64,000 bases of DNA. It comes from Klebsiella planticola ATCC 33531 (lineage in GTDB: Bacteria > Pseudomonadota > Gammaproteobacteria > Enterobacterales > Enterobacteriaceae). Both the position numbers and the translations under genes were made by a program. The notes under the pieces are model-generated. The model saw nothing but the letters and a program-made list of their open reading frames with translations. It did not search any database and was not told the origin of the DNA. Shown piece after piece: positions 29,446 through 37,672 of this stretch (positions are counted from its first letter, which is position 1; the number at the start of each line of letters is the position of its first letter). The stretch is taken from NCBI RefSeq assembly GCF_000735435.1, contig NZ_JMPP01000047.1, positions 62,001 to 126,000 on the forward strand. The letters are read 5' to 3'.

Positions 29446-30827
29446 GAGCTATGCGGCAGCATCAGGGCGCTGACCACCGTTGCTCCCAGGCACATCGCCG
29501 CGTTAAACCACAGCGCATACTGCGCGGCGCTGGCCATACCGAGCGGTAAAAACAGCGCAAAAAGTGACGCCGTCACCGCAATGCCCATCGCCCCGCCCAG
29601 CGAGCTGCCCATTTTGTAAATCCCCGAGGCGACGCCCACTTTGTTTTCCGGCGCGTTCACTACCGCCGTATCGGTAGACGGTGTCGCATAGCACCCCAGC
29701 CCGAGGCCAAACAGCACGTTGCTGAGAAAGACGGTGACGATATAGAGCGACTTATCGAGAAAGGTGCAGGAGATAAGTACAATCGCCACCGCGGTTAACA
29801 GCGGCCCGGTCATCATAGGCAGCCTGGCGCCGTAGCGCTGCAGCAGCTTTTCCCCCACGCGGATCATCGCCAGAACGGTCACCAGATAGCCCAGGGTCAT
29901 GCCGCCGGTCTCCAGCGGGGTCATATTGTGCCCTTTTTGCAGCCAGATACTGGTGATCATCATCGTGCCAATCGCGCCGTTAAGCAGAAAGTTTGACAGC
30001 ACGGCGGCGCTGTAGGCCCGGTTGCGAAACAGCGCAAAATCAATCAGCGCGGCATCCCCTTTACGTAGGCCGCTGCGGATGAAAAACCCTGCCGCCAGCA
30101 GCGAACCGGCAAACATCGTTAGCGACAGGCCGCTGCTCCAGCCCCAGCCGTGCCCTTTGCTGATAAACAGATTCAACAGTACCAGCGAGGCGATCAGGCT
30201 CAACAGACCGCTGATATCCAGTTTTTGCTGCTGCGCGCCGGCGCTACGGCTTTCCGGCGTGCCGCGCAGCAGCATCAGCGCCACCAGCGCGACGGCAATG
30301 GAAAAGACGAAGATCCAGCGCCAGCCGAGACCGGTAGCGATGGCGCCGCCGACGAATGAACACAGCCCGCTACCGCCCCATGAACCGATAACCCAGAAGC
30401 TTACTGCGCGCTGACGGGCCTTGCCTTCATACCAGGTTTTGATCAATGCCAGGGTCGCGGGCATGATGCAGGCCGCCGACAGCCCCTGTAAAACCCGCCC
30501 GGCGAGAAACAGCCATGGTCCCTGGGCCACGATCAGCAGCGCACTACCGGCAATACTCAATCCTAAGCCGATATGGGTCATGCGCATCCGGCCAAATTTA
30601 TCCGCCAGCCCGCCGCTGGCGACAACAAAGCAACCGCTGAAAAGTGCGCTGAGGCTGACGGCGAGCGTCAGCGTCTCAAGGGAAATATCCAGACTGCTTT
30701 TCATGGCCGGCACGACGTTGATGACCGACTGGGCAAACAGCCAGAAGGTCAGCACGCTCAGCACGATGCCCGCCAGCAGACGATCGGTGCCGACAAACGG
30801 GGTGTCGGTCAGAGATACGGAGCTCAT
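29436..30827 (-). CDS. MFS transporter, DHA2-like
   Basis: A 463-residue major facilitator protein with about 12-14 spans. The loop motif ADKFGRMRMTHIG follows span 2 and LAGRVLQGLSAACIMPATLALI is the drug:H+ antiporter motif. The family suggests export of a drug or metabolite. The ATG at 30827 has GGAGG upstream; a 20-residue extension is less likely. It follows the M20 amidohydrolase by 26 bases on the same strand, so the pair probably makes and moves one compound. Both are divergent from the AraC-GH39 regulator. Confidence 0.9.
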   Translation of the reverse strand: MSSVSLTDTPFVGTDRLLAGIVLSVLTFWLFAQSVINVVPAMKSSLDISLETLTLAVSLSALFSGCFVVASGGLADKFGRMRMTHIGLGLSIAGSALLIVAQGPWLFLAGRVLQGLSAACIMPATLALIKTWYEGKARQRAVSFWVIGSWGGSGLCSFVGGAIATGLGWRWIFVFSIAVALVALMLLRGTPESRSAGAQQQKLDISGLLSLIASLVLLNLFISKGHGWGWSSGLSLTMFAGSLLAAGFFIRSGLRKGDAALIDFALFRNRAYSAAVLSNFLLNGAIGTMMITSIWLQKGHNMTPLETGGMTLGYLVTVLAMIRVGEKLLQRYGARLPMMTGPLLTAVAIVLISCTFLDKSLYIVTVFLSNVLFGLGLGCYATPSTDTAVVNAPENKVGVASGIYKMGSSLGGAMGIAVTASLFALFLPLGMASAAQYALWFNAAMCLGATVVSALMLPHSSHS

Positions 30828-30853
30828 AATAGGGTCCTCCCGGTCGCGGGTCG

Positions 30854-32023
30854 TTAGCGCAGATAATGTTCCGTCAGGCCGCACCACAGCGCCGCGCCCT
30901 TGAGCAGGATCTCGTCGTTAAAATCATATCCGGGATTATGCACCATGCAGCGATCGGCTTCGTCTCCGGCGCCGATAGTGAAATAACACCCGTTCGGATT
31001 ATGTTCGAGCATAAAGGCAAAATCTTCGCTGCCCATAAACGGTTTCACCTCCCCGACCTGCGCTGCGCCAAACAGCGATGTCGCCACCTCGCGCACCATC
31101 TGATTCGCGGCAGGATCGTTTTTCAGCACCGGGCTGCCGTTGACATGGGTTAAGGTGGCCGTGGCGTTAAAGCTTTCCGCCTGGGCAACGGCAATATCGT
31201 GGATGCGCTGCAGGACCGTTTCACGTACCTGCTCGTTCAGAGTACGGACCGTCAGCTTCATCAGTACCTTATCGTTGATAATGTTTGGCGCATGTCCCGC
31301 CTGAATACTGCCGACGGTCACCACCGCCGGTTCAAATGGCGTGATATTACGCGAAACGATGGATTGCAGCGCCAGCGTGATGTGACAGGCAACCAGCGTG
31401 GCGTCAACGGTATGCTCCGGTACCGCCCCGTGCCCGCCCACCCCCTTGACCTCAATATGCAGGGTATCGGAGGAGGCCATCATCGCGCCGTCGCGCAGAC
31501 CAATTTTACCCACCGCCTGCCCCGGCATATTGTGCAGACCAAAGATCCGGTCGCAGGGGAATTTGTCGAACAGGCCGTCTTCTACCATGACCCGCCCACC
31601 GTACAGCAGCTCTTCGGCGGGCTGAAAAATCAGCTGTAGCGTGCCATTAAACTGCCGGGTGCGCGCCAGATACTCGGCGGCGTAGAGAAGCGTGGTGGTG
31701 TGCCCGTCATGGCCGCAGCCGTGAAAACGGCCATCGACCTGACTGGCCCAGGCTTTACCGCTCGCCTCCTGCATCGGCAGCGCGTCCATGTCGGCGCGCA
31801 GACCAAGGCGACGCTGTCCGCTGCCGACGGTTAATGTCCCGACCACGCCGGTTCCCGCCAGACCACGATGCACCTCATAGCCCCATTCGGCCAGCAGGCG
31901 TGCGACTTCATCGCTGGTTTGATGTTCTTCGAAGCCGAGCTCCGGCTGTTGATGGAAACGGCGACGCAGGGCGATAAACTGCGCTTCATTAACCTGTAAT
32001 GCCTCAATAAGTGGATGTGTCAT
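30854..32023 (-). CDS. M20 family amidohydrolase (AbgB/hippuricase type)
   Basis: A 389-residue M20D enzyme. Metal ligands are in FHGCGHDGHTT, QPAEELLYGG and HNPGYDFNDE; the dimer-face motif is GVGGHGAVPEHTVDATLVA. It hydrolyses N-acyl amino acids or amidated aryl acids. The absence of a signal peptide puts it in the cytoplasm. ATG at 32023 follows AAGGAATAAC; 11 earlier codons are open. It heads an operon with the MFS gene. The divergent regulator at 32196 is the probable controller, with the palindrome at 32151-32178 between. Confidence 0.93.
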   Translation of the reverse strand: MTHPLIEALQVNEAQFIALRRRFHQQPELGFEEHQTSDEVARLLAEWGYEVHRGLAGTGVVGTLTVGSGQRRLGLRADMDALPMQEASGKAWASQVDGRFHGCGHDGHTTTLLYAAEYLARTRQFNGTLQLIFQPAEELLYGGRVMVEDGLFDKFPCDRIFGLHNMPGQAVGKIGLRDGAMMASSDTLHIEVKGVGGHGAVPEHTVDATLVACHITLALQSIVSRNITPFEPAVVTVGSIQAGHAPNIINDKVLMKLTVRTLNEQVRETVLQRIHDIAVAQAESFNATATLTHVNGSPVLKNDPAANQMVREVATSLFGAAQVGEVKPFMGSEDFAFMLEHNPNGCYFTIGAGDEADRCMVHNPGYDFNDEILLKGAALWCGLTEHYLR

Positions 32024-32150
32024 TTTTGTTATTCCTTCATTGGGTTTGCGCGACACTTTCGAGTTTATGCGGTTAAAAAGCCCACGATGCGCTGTTTTTT
32101 GTTTTATATTGACGGATTATTCATGAGTGCTTTTCATACAAATCGGTTAT

Positions 32151-32178
32151 GACAAAAAATAACCTGTTATTTTTTGTC
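32151..32178. promoter_or_regulatory. perfect 28-bp palindrome (candidate operator)
   Basis: GACAAAAAATAAC and GTTATTTTTTGTC are perfect arms of 13 bases around CT. It lies in the spacer between the M20/MFS operon and the AraC-GH39 regulator, 17 bases upstream of the regulator's GTG and directly ahead of its ribosome site. A dyad of this size is unusual for AraC-family sites, which are normally direct repeats. Confidence 0.6.
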
Positions 32179-32195
32179 TTTGCGGGGGCGTTACG

Positions 32196-34502
32196 GTGGA
32201 ACACCATTCAGGCGATTTTAGCGTCGTGGTTCGCGATGTTCGTCAGTACAGTCAACAGGATAGCGATGCCTTAACGTTGCTGTGGGTGCTGGAAGGCCGC
32301 GTCGGGCTGCATGACGGCGAACTCCGCCAGCAGTTGGATACTGACGACCTGGCGATAGTGAACCGTCATCAGCGCTGGAGCCTGACCGCATCCGCCGCCA
32401 ATGCGGTGATGCTGCTGACCCTGCCTTACGGCTGGCTGACGCGTCTTGACGGTGATTTTTTCGCCGTCGACTACCAGGTCGCGGACGCAACCCGCGATGC
32501 CGATGATAACCTGCGCCATCTGATGCGCCAGCTGTTGGTCATTGAACTGGTAAATCACCAGTCCCGCTACCGCCTGGAAGCCAATCGCTGGCTCAGTGAA
32601 ATTGCCCTGCTGCTGGCCACTCGCTATACCCGGCCCGTCATCGCCAGGACACAGCGCGGGGCGGAGAAGTGGAGCCGCCGCATTGCCCGGGTGGTGGCGC
32701 GGATCGAGGCCAACTATCAGCAGCGGCTTTCGCTACACGATGTCGCCGCAGCGGAATTTGTCTCCGAAGCCTGGCTATCAAGGCTGTTTCGCAAGGAGGT
32801 CGGCGTAAGCTTTGTGCAGTACATTACCGCACTGCGTCTCAACAAGGCGGCCGAACAGCTCCTCACCACCCGCAAGTCGGTGCAGCAGATTGCCCAGGAG
32901 CAAGGGTTCGCCAGCACCCGCATCATGAGCGACCTGTTTAAACGACTGCATGAACTGACGCCGCGTCAGTTTCGCCAGCAGCATCCGCAGAGCCACCCGG
33001 AATCCACCCGCTCACGCATCGGTCAGGCCGATATCTGGCAGCCGGTCGCCGTGGAGCGCCTCTATGCCCGGCTGAGTGAGCCGGAGAAAAACGGCTGGGA
33101 TAATCCTCCGCCGCGGCTGAATCCGCAGCAGACCCGCCAGATTGATCTGCGTCAGCTGCCGGGCCGGGCCGCGCCATTACGCCATACCCGAATCGTGGTC
33201 ACCGTACGCGAGCTGGATGATTTATTACGTGAAGATGTCCGCCGCGAGCTGGAGCGGCTGCACGATACCCTGCCAGTCTATGCGATTGATATTAATGACC
33301 CGTTTCTCAGCAGCAGACTGTTCGCCACCGGTTGGGATGACCCGCAGATGGCAGGCTATGCCTGCTGGTACCAGCTGCAGCAAATTTTCAGCTGGCTGGC
33401 CAATATGGGCTGGGGGTTGATTTTGCATACCGGGCTGACCACCCGCTGCGATCTGCTACAGCGTTTTTTACGCCTCGCGGCGAATCATTTCCCCCCGGCG
33501 ACGCTCGCCAGCTGGCGATTTGTCTGGCACTGGTCACCCCAGGCCAGCGAAGAGGCGCGCCAGCACGCCTGGCAGCAGCAGCGCGATACGCTGCGGGCGA
33601 TACTGCCGCAGCCGCAGCTGGGGATCTGGCATCGCTTCCCGGAGAGCGCCATTGGCGAAGACGCACTGCTCCGTTCGCCGCTGTTGAGCGAAGCCAGCTT
33701 TCTCGCCTGTCAGGCTGATGCAAACGAACTGCTGGATCTGGCCCAGCTCGATAGCAGCAGACTGGCCGCCAGCGAAAACTACCCGGTACATAAACTGCGC
33801 CAGATCCACAGCGCCCTGCGCCAGCGCCAGCTGTCGCTTCCCGTCTGGCTACTCTCCTGGAATACATTGACCGGCAACACCCGCGACACCAACGGCCGTT
33901 TCTTTCGCGGCGCGCTGTTGATGGATAATCTGCTGGGGCTGGCGGATCAAGTATGGCTGGCCGGGTTCTGGCTCAACTCAGGCCTGCAGGGCGAAGCGCG
34001 GGCGAACGGTAAGCTGGATACCTCGAGCCTGGCGCTGCACTATCTGCACGGCCTCCCGCGCCCGGTTTACTGGGTGCTGTGGCTCTGGCGACGGCTGCGT
34101 GGTGAGGTGCTGGTGAATGACAAAAACCTGCTGCTGTTACGCCACGGGGAACACTATCAGCTGCTGTTACGTAATACGGTGGTGTTCAACCCCTGGCTCT
34201 CCAGCGAAGAGGCTTTTATCCAACGCTTCAGTCAGCCCTATAGCGTGCAGCTATCGGGGCTGGAGGGCCGCTGGCGGGTTAAACAACATCTTTTCGATCG
34301 CCATCACGGGGCGTTATTCCCGCTTTTTGACGCCTTTCGTAGCCAGAGCGGGCCGGACGAAGAGGATTATCACTGGATAATGCACAAAGCCCGCCCGGCG
34401 CTGAGCGTCTCAGAGGAGCGGCCGGAAAACGGCTGGCATGTCGTAGACTCGCTGGAGAGCAACGCCCTGGTTCTCTACGAATTTACCCCGATAAGTGACT
34501 AA
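32196..34502 (+). CDS. AraC-family regulator fused to a GH39-like domain
   Basis: A 768-residue protein, far larger than an ordinary AraC regulator. Residues 1-130 resemble a cupin sensor, about 165-265 is the double helix-turn-helix (RLSLHDVAAAEFVSEAWLSR, LRLNKAAEQLLTTRKSVQQI), and about 300-760 is similar to GH39 beta-xylosidases. In GH39 the acid/base Glu lies in WNEPN; here the segment reads VWHWSPQ near 443. The nucleophile Glu of LTEWN is Ser in LLSWNT near 554. It is therefore probably a sugar-binding, not hydrolytic, domain. Start is GTG at 32196 with GGGGG upstream. It probably controls the divergent M20/MFS operon. Confidence 0.85.
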   Translation: MEHHSGDFSVVVRDVRQYSQQDSDALTLLWVLEGRVGLHDGELRQQLDTDDLAIVNRHQRWSLTASAANAVMLLTLPYGWLTRLDGDFFAVDYQVADATRDADDNLRHLMRQLLVIELVNHQSRYRLEANRWLSEIALLLATRYTRPVIARTQRGAEKWSRRIARVVARIEANYQQRLSLHDVAAAEFVSEAWLSRLFRKEVGVSFVQYITALRLNKAAEQLLTTRKSVQQIAQEQGFASTRIMSDLFKRLHELTPRQFRQQHPQSHPESTRSRIGQADIWQPVAVERLYARLSEPEKNGWDNPPPRLNPQQTRQIDLRQLPGRAAPLRHTRIVVTVRELDDLLREDVRRELERLHDTLPVYAIDINDPFLSSRLFATGWDDPQMAGYACWYQLQQIFSWLANMGWGLILHTGLTTRCDLLQRFLRLAANHFPPATLASWRFVWHWSPQASEEARQHAWQQQRDTLRAILPQPQLGIWHRFPESAIGEDALLRSPLLSEASFLACQADANELLDLAQLDSSRLAASENYPVHKLRQIHSALRQRQLSLPVWLLSWNTLTGNTRDTNGRFFRGALLMDNLLGLADQVWLAGFWLNSGLQGEARANGKLDTSSLALHYLHGLPRPVYWVLWLWRRLRGEVLVNDKNLLLLRHGEHYQLLLRNTVVFNPWLSSEEAFIQRFSQPYSVQLSGLEGRWRVKQHLFDRHHGALFPLFDAFRSQSGPDEEDYHWIMHKARPALSVSEERPENGWHVVDSLESNALVLYEFTPISD

Positions 34503-35346
34503 CCTCGCCACCATCAGATGACGGCTTGCCCTGTTTGACCCAGGCATCGATTTTCACCCGGCTCGCCTCGCTAGCCGGGTTAAACACCATCATGTTGAGG
34601 TCCGGGCGACCGTCAACGGTAAAGGTGGAAAACTCCAGCTCAATCATACCAAGCTGCGGATGATGCATGCGCTTAAAGCCTTCGCCCTGCCCGGCCACAT
34701 CATTGCTACGCCAGAAGGCGTCAAATTCCGGGCTCTGACGACTGAGCTCGGCAATGAGTCGTTCGTTTTCCGTCGATGCTCCTGCCCGGGCAACATCAGC
34801 ACGAAAGGCGCTGACGATAAGGCGGGCTACGGATGACCAGTCTTCCAGCGCGCTGCGCGCAGTGTGATTGGTAAACAGACGCCGGAGAATATTGCGTTCG
34901 GCGGGCGGTAGCCGACCGTAGTCGGTCAGGACGCGGGCGGCGGCATCATTCCACGCAATCACGTCCCAGGCGACGGTTTTAACGATTGCCGGAACGGGGA
35001 GCGCATCCAGCACCCGCTGTAAACGCGGGGTAATGTCGTCGGAGACAATCAGCCGGGTTTCCGGCGGATGACCAAATGCCAGAATAAACAGGTGTTCACG
35101 CTCCGGCGTAGTCAGTCTCAGGCCACCGGCAATACGGCCCAGCACTTCGCGGGATGGCGCTCCGCCGCGCCCCTGCTCCAGCCAGGTGTACCAGGTGGGG
35201 CTGATATTGGCCAACTGAGCAACCTCTTCGCGCCGGAGCCCAGGCGTGCGCCGACGGCCTGGCGTAAAGCCAAATGTTGCCGGATCGAGCCGTAAACGCC
35301 GCGCCCGCAGAAATTCACCCAATGCATACGTTGAAGAGTCGCTCAT
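34483..35346 (-). CDS. XRE-family regulator with MmyB-like ligand domain
   Basis: A 287-residue regulator. The N-terminal helix-turn-helix shows LRREEVAQLANISPTWYTWL, with GRGGAPSREVLGRIAGGL behind it; RTPGLRREEVA is the MmyB signature. The C-terminal MLTR/PAS-like fold, from about 105, includes VIAWNDAAARVL. Members often repress a divergent oxidoreductase. Here it is divergent from the epimerase at 35444, which is the likely target, and overlaps the regulator gene 32196-34502 by 20 bases tail to tail. Confidence 0.92.
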   Translation of the reverse strand: MSDSSTYALGEFLRARRLRLDPATFGFTPGRRRTPGLRREEVAQLANISPTWYTWLEQGRGGAPSREVLGRIAGGLRLTTPEREHLFILAFGHPPETRLIVSDDITPRLQRVLDALPVPAIVKTVAWDVIAWNDAAARVLTDYGRLPPAERNILRRLFTNHTARSALEDWSSVARLIVSAFRADVARAGASTENERLIAELSRQSPEFDAFWRSNDVAGQGEGFKRMHHPQLGMIELEFSTFTVDGRPDLNMMVFNPASEASRVKIDAWVKQGKPSSDGGEVSHLSG

Positions 35347-35443
35347 GCTCAGCCTGTTAGTCTTTATACCCTGATAATGTCTCTACTTTTATCGTATCGC
35401 GTTAAGACTACCATAGCCTGGATACTCATTCTGGAGGCAGGTT

Positions 35444-36334
35444 ATGCGAATTTTTCTCACCGGCGCGACCGGATTTATCGGCTCGCGTATTCTCAACGAA
35501 CTGCTGGCCGCCGGACACCAGGTCACCGGCCTGGCGCGTTCAGAGGCCAGCGCCCTCGCGCTGCAGACGGCAGGCGCAGACGTGCAGTACGGAACACTGG
35601 AAGAGCCGCGCTCGCTGCTGGAAGCGGTCACCCGCTGCGATGCGGTGATCCACACCGCTTTCGATCATGATTTCAGCCGCTTTGTGGAAAACTGCGAAAA
35701 AGACCAGCGCATTATTCTCGCCATCGGCGCGGCGTTGCAGGGGAGCCGGCGGCCGCTCATCATCACTTCCGGTACCGCCATGGGTGACATCGGTAACGGA
35801 CTACCCGCCAGTGAAATGCACTTCAATCCCGCGCACCCGAACCCTCGCGCCGCCTCAGAGCGTGCGGGAAACCGGCTGCTGGATGCCGGGGTGGATGTCC
35901 GGGTGGTGCGACTGCCGCAGGTGCATGACACCACCCGCCAGGGCTTATTGACCTATTACATCGCGCATGCGGCAGAAAAAGGGGTCGTGGCCGTAGTCGG
36001 CGACGGGAATAACTGCTGGTCGGCCGCACACATCAGCGATGTTACCGCGCTGTACCTGCGGGTGCTGGAGCAAGGTCTGGCCGGCAGGCGCTATCATGCC
36101 GTTGCTGAAGAGGCCATCCCCTCTCTGCGCATCGCCGAGGTGGTGGCGGAGAAATTGCACCTGCCGCTGCAGTCCCTGAGCGCCGATCGCGCGGCGGCCC
36201 ACTTTGGCTGGTTTGCCGCCTTTGCCGGAATGGATTTACGCGCCACGTCCGTCTGGACCCGCCAGCAGCTGAACTGGCAGCCCACCGGTCCGGGCCTGCT
36301 GGACGATCTGCGTCACCTGAATCACGACAAGTGA
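35444..36334 (+). CDS. NAD-dependent epimerase/dehydratase family protein
   Basis: A 296-residue extended SDR. GATGFIGSRILNELL is the dinucleotide loop; LITSGTAMGDI includes the Ser/Thr of the catalytic region, but the Tyr-xxx-Lys motif is replaced by NPRAASERAGN, where a Tyr is not visible. WSAAHISDVTALYLRVLEQG is the substrate-domain motif. It is typical of the SDR family often beside MmyB-like repressors, acting on unknown electrophiles. GGAGG precedes the ATG. Confidence 0.9.
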   Translation: MRIFLTGATGFIGSRILNELLAAGHQVTGLARSEASALALQTAGADVQYGTLEEPRSLLEAVTRCDAVIHTAFDHDFSRFVENCEKDQRIILAIGAALQGSRRPLIITSGTAMGDIGNGLPASEMHFNPAHPNPRAASERAGNRLLDAGVDVRVVRLPQVHDTTRQGLLTYYIAHAAEKGVVAVVGDGNNCWSAAHISDVTALYLRVLEQGLAGRRYHAVAEEAIPSLRIAEVVAEKLHLPLQSLSADRAAAHFGWFAAFAGMDLRATSVWTRQQLNWQPTGPGLLDDLRHLNHDK

Positions 36335-36493
36335 CAACGTCACTAAAACGATGACCATATGCTCAGCGCGCCTGGCCCGGCCGCCCTTTTATCTCGCGCC
36401 CGGATATATTTGTCAGACAAAATTGATGGGCCACGCATTTTCTCCGCCGGGAGCGGAATAAGGTAGTTGCGGTACTCCATCGAGGATAAAACC

Positions 36494-36808
36494 GTGAAAA
36501 AATTACTGATATGTTGCCTGTCTGGCGAGACAGCGAACATCTTAGCGAAGAAAATGCAAAAAATAGCGGATGCGCAGGGTCTGAATCTGTTAATTAGCGC
36601 CGTAGGCCTGGAGAATGTATTTAGCGTTGCCCCGGCCTATGACGCCGTTTTAGTGGCGCCGCATGTTCAATATAAACGGGATGAAATCGCTAACGTGCTG
36701 CAAGACAAGCAGGAGATTGCGGTTATTGAAAGCCTGCCCTACGCCGCATTCAACGGCGACAGCGTGCTTAAATTTGCGCTGGTCAATCTGTCCCAATCGC
36801 TCACCTGA
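36494..36808 (+). CDS. orphan PTS IIB protein, lactose/cellobiose type
   Basis: A 104-residue protein whose start VKKLLICCLSGETANILAKK aligns with the IIB opening KKILLxCxxGMSTSLLxKK. The phospho-accepting Cys is Cys8, followed by a partly changed loop (LSGETAN for AAGMSTS). Start is GTG at 36494 with GAGGATAAA upstream. No IIA or IIC gene is near, so it may work with a distant permease or have a regulatory role. It is followed by a small hypothetical gene and by sapA. Confidence 0.8.
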   Translation: MKKLLICCLSGETANILAKKMQKIADAQGLNLLISAVGLENVFSVAPAYDAVLVAPHVQYKRDEIANVLQDKQEIAVIESLPYAAFNGDSVLKFALVNLSQSLT

Positions 36809-36979
36809 CTGAGCATGAAACTATGCGGGCAGGTCGCAGACGCCGGCCCGCATTATCCCGCCTCGCCGGCATTGCATGACAACCGGCGCGCCCGCCCCGA
36901 GTTAATTATTTGTAACTGGTAAGATGTGCCAATGTGAATTATAGTCTGCGCATCATCGTTCAATGGACTGAAAACGCAC

Positions 36980-37264
36980 ATGATTCCGGTTAATATTCAT
37001 ACTCTTAGTCGCTATGCGGCCCATGTCAGCTTGACCCACACGATGAAAAACCATCGGTCGCCCGCCCTCTCCGTAATGATGATCTTCTCCGATTTATGTA
37101 TCCGTTCAACCCTGGACTCCTACAGTGAACAGGGCTGGGAAATTAGCGAGAAGCGCAGCGGGCTGGTTCTGCGCAGCTTTGTCGCCACCCATCGCGGTGG
37201 GACGGCGATCGAAATCACGCCGAAGGATTATATCGGTCGATATAACCGCTTGCTTCCGCTGTAA
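36980..37264 (+). CDS. hypothetical protein
   Basis: A 94-residue frame beginning MIPVNIHTLSRYAAHVSLTH with a C-terminal part SYSEQGWEISEKRSGLVLRS and ITPKDYIGRYNRLLPL. No signal peptide, membrane span or known motif. No good ribosome site is visible before the ATG at 36980. It lies between the orphan IIB gene and sapA. I do not recognise it; it could be a small regulator or nothing. Confidence 0.45.
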   Translation: MIPVNIHTLSRYAAHVSLTHTMKNHRSPALSVMMIFSDLCIRSTLDSYSEQGWEISEKRSGLVLRSFVATHRGGTAIEITPKDYIGRYNRLLPL

Positions 37265-37609
37265 GCGCCGGTGAATTAACAGCTAACTGGAGAAAGTGGC
37301 AATAAAAAGATACCATGTTTCATTATCCGCCATACACCGCATGAATATGCTGAGAAGCGCCTAAAAGAGCACCATACCCTCAGGTTTTTGATGAATATCA
37401 ATCCATAGTCCCTTTGCAGCATCACGATCGGCGCGACCCGTGCTCTCGTACGCTTTGTCCGTTTATTCAGGGAGATGGAGGATAAAAACGCCTGGTGGTT
37501 TTACGAGGTATACTCGAAGTAGCGGTGTGGTATGCATTCGAACCTGCGGAACAGCACAACGGCGCAGCCGTCGTGATATTGTCCCTGTGAGCGTTGAAGG
37601 TGATGGAAT
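37265..37609. other. upstream region of sapA
   Basis: About 345 bases with no gene of note. It probably carries the sap promoter, but no clear -35/-10 or operator was found. Confidence 0.35.
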
Positions 37610-37672
37610 ATGTCATTCAATATTAATAAGATAGAGCACCGCTCTATCATCATAAAAACATTATGCGCCTGA
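37610..37672 (+). CDS. candidate 20-residue leader peptide overlapping sapA
   Basis: ATG at 37610 opens a 20-codon frame, [20 protein letters not shown], that ends in TGA at 37670-37672. The sapA ATG (37663) lies inside its last codons in another frame. sapA has no ribosome site of its own, whereas this frame has GGA just upstream. It could couple translation into sapA. The evidence is positional only. Confidence 0.35.
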   Translation: MSFNINKIEHRSIIIKTLCA

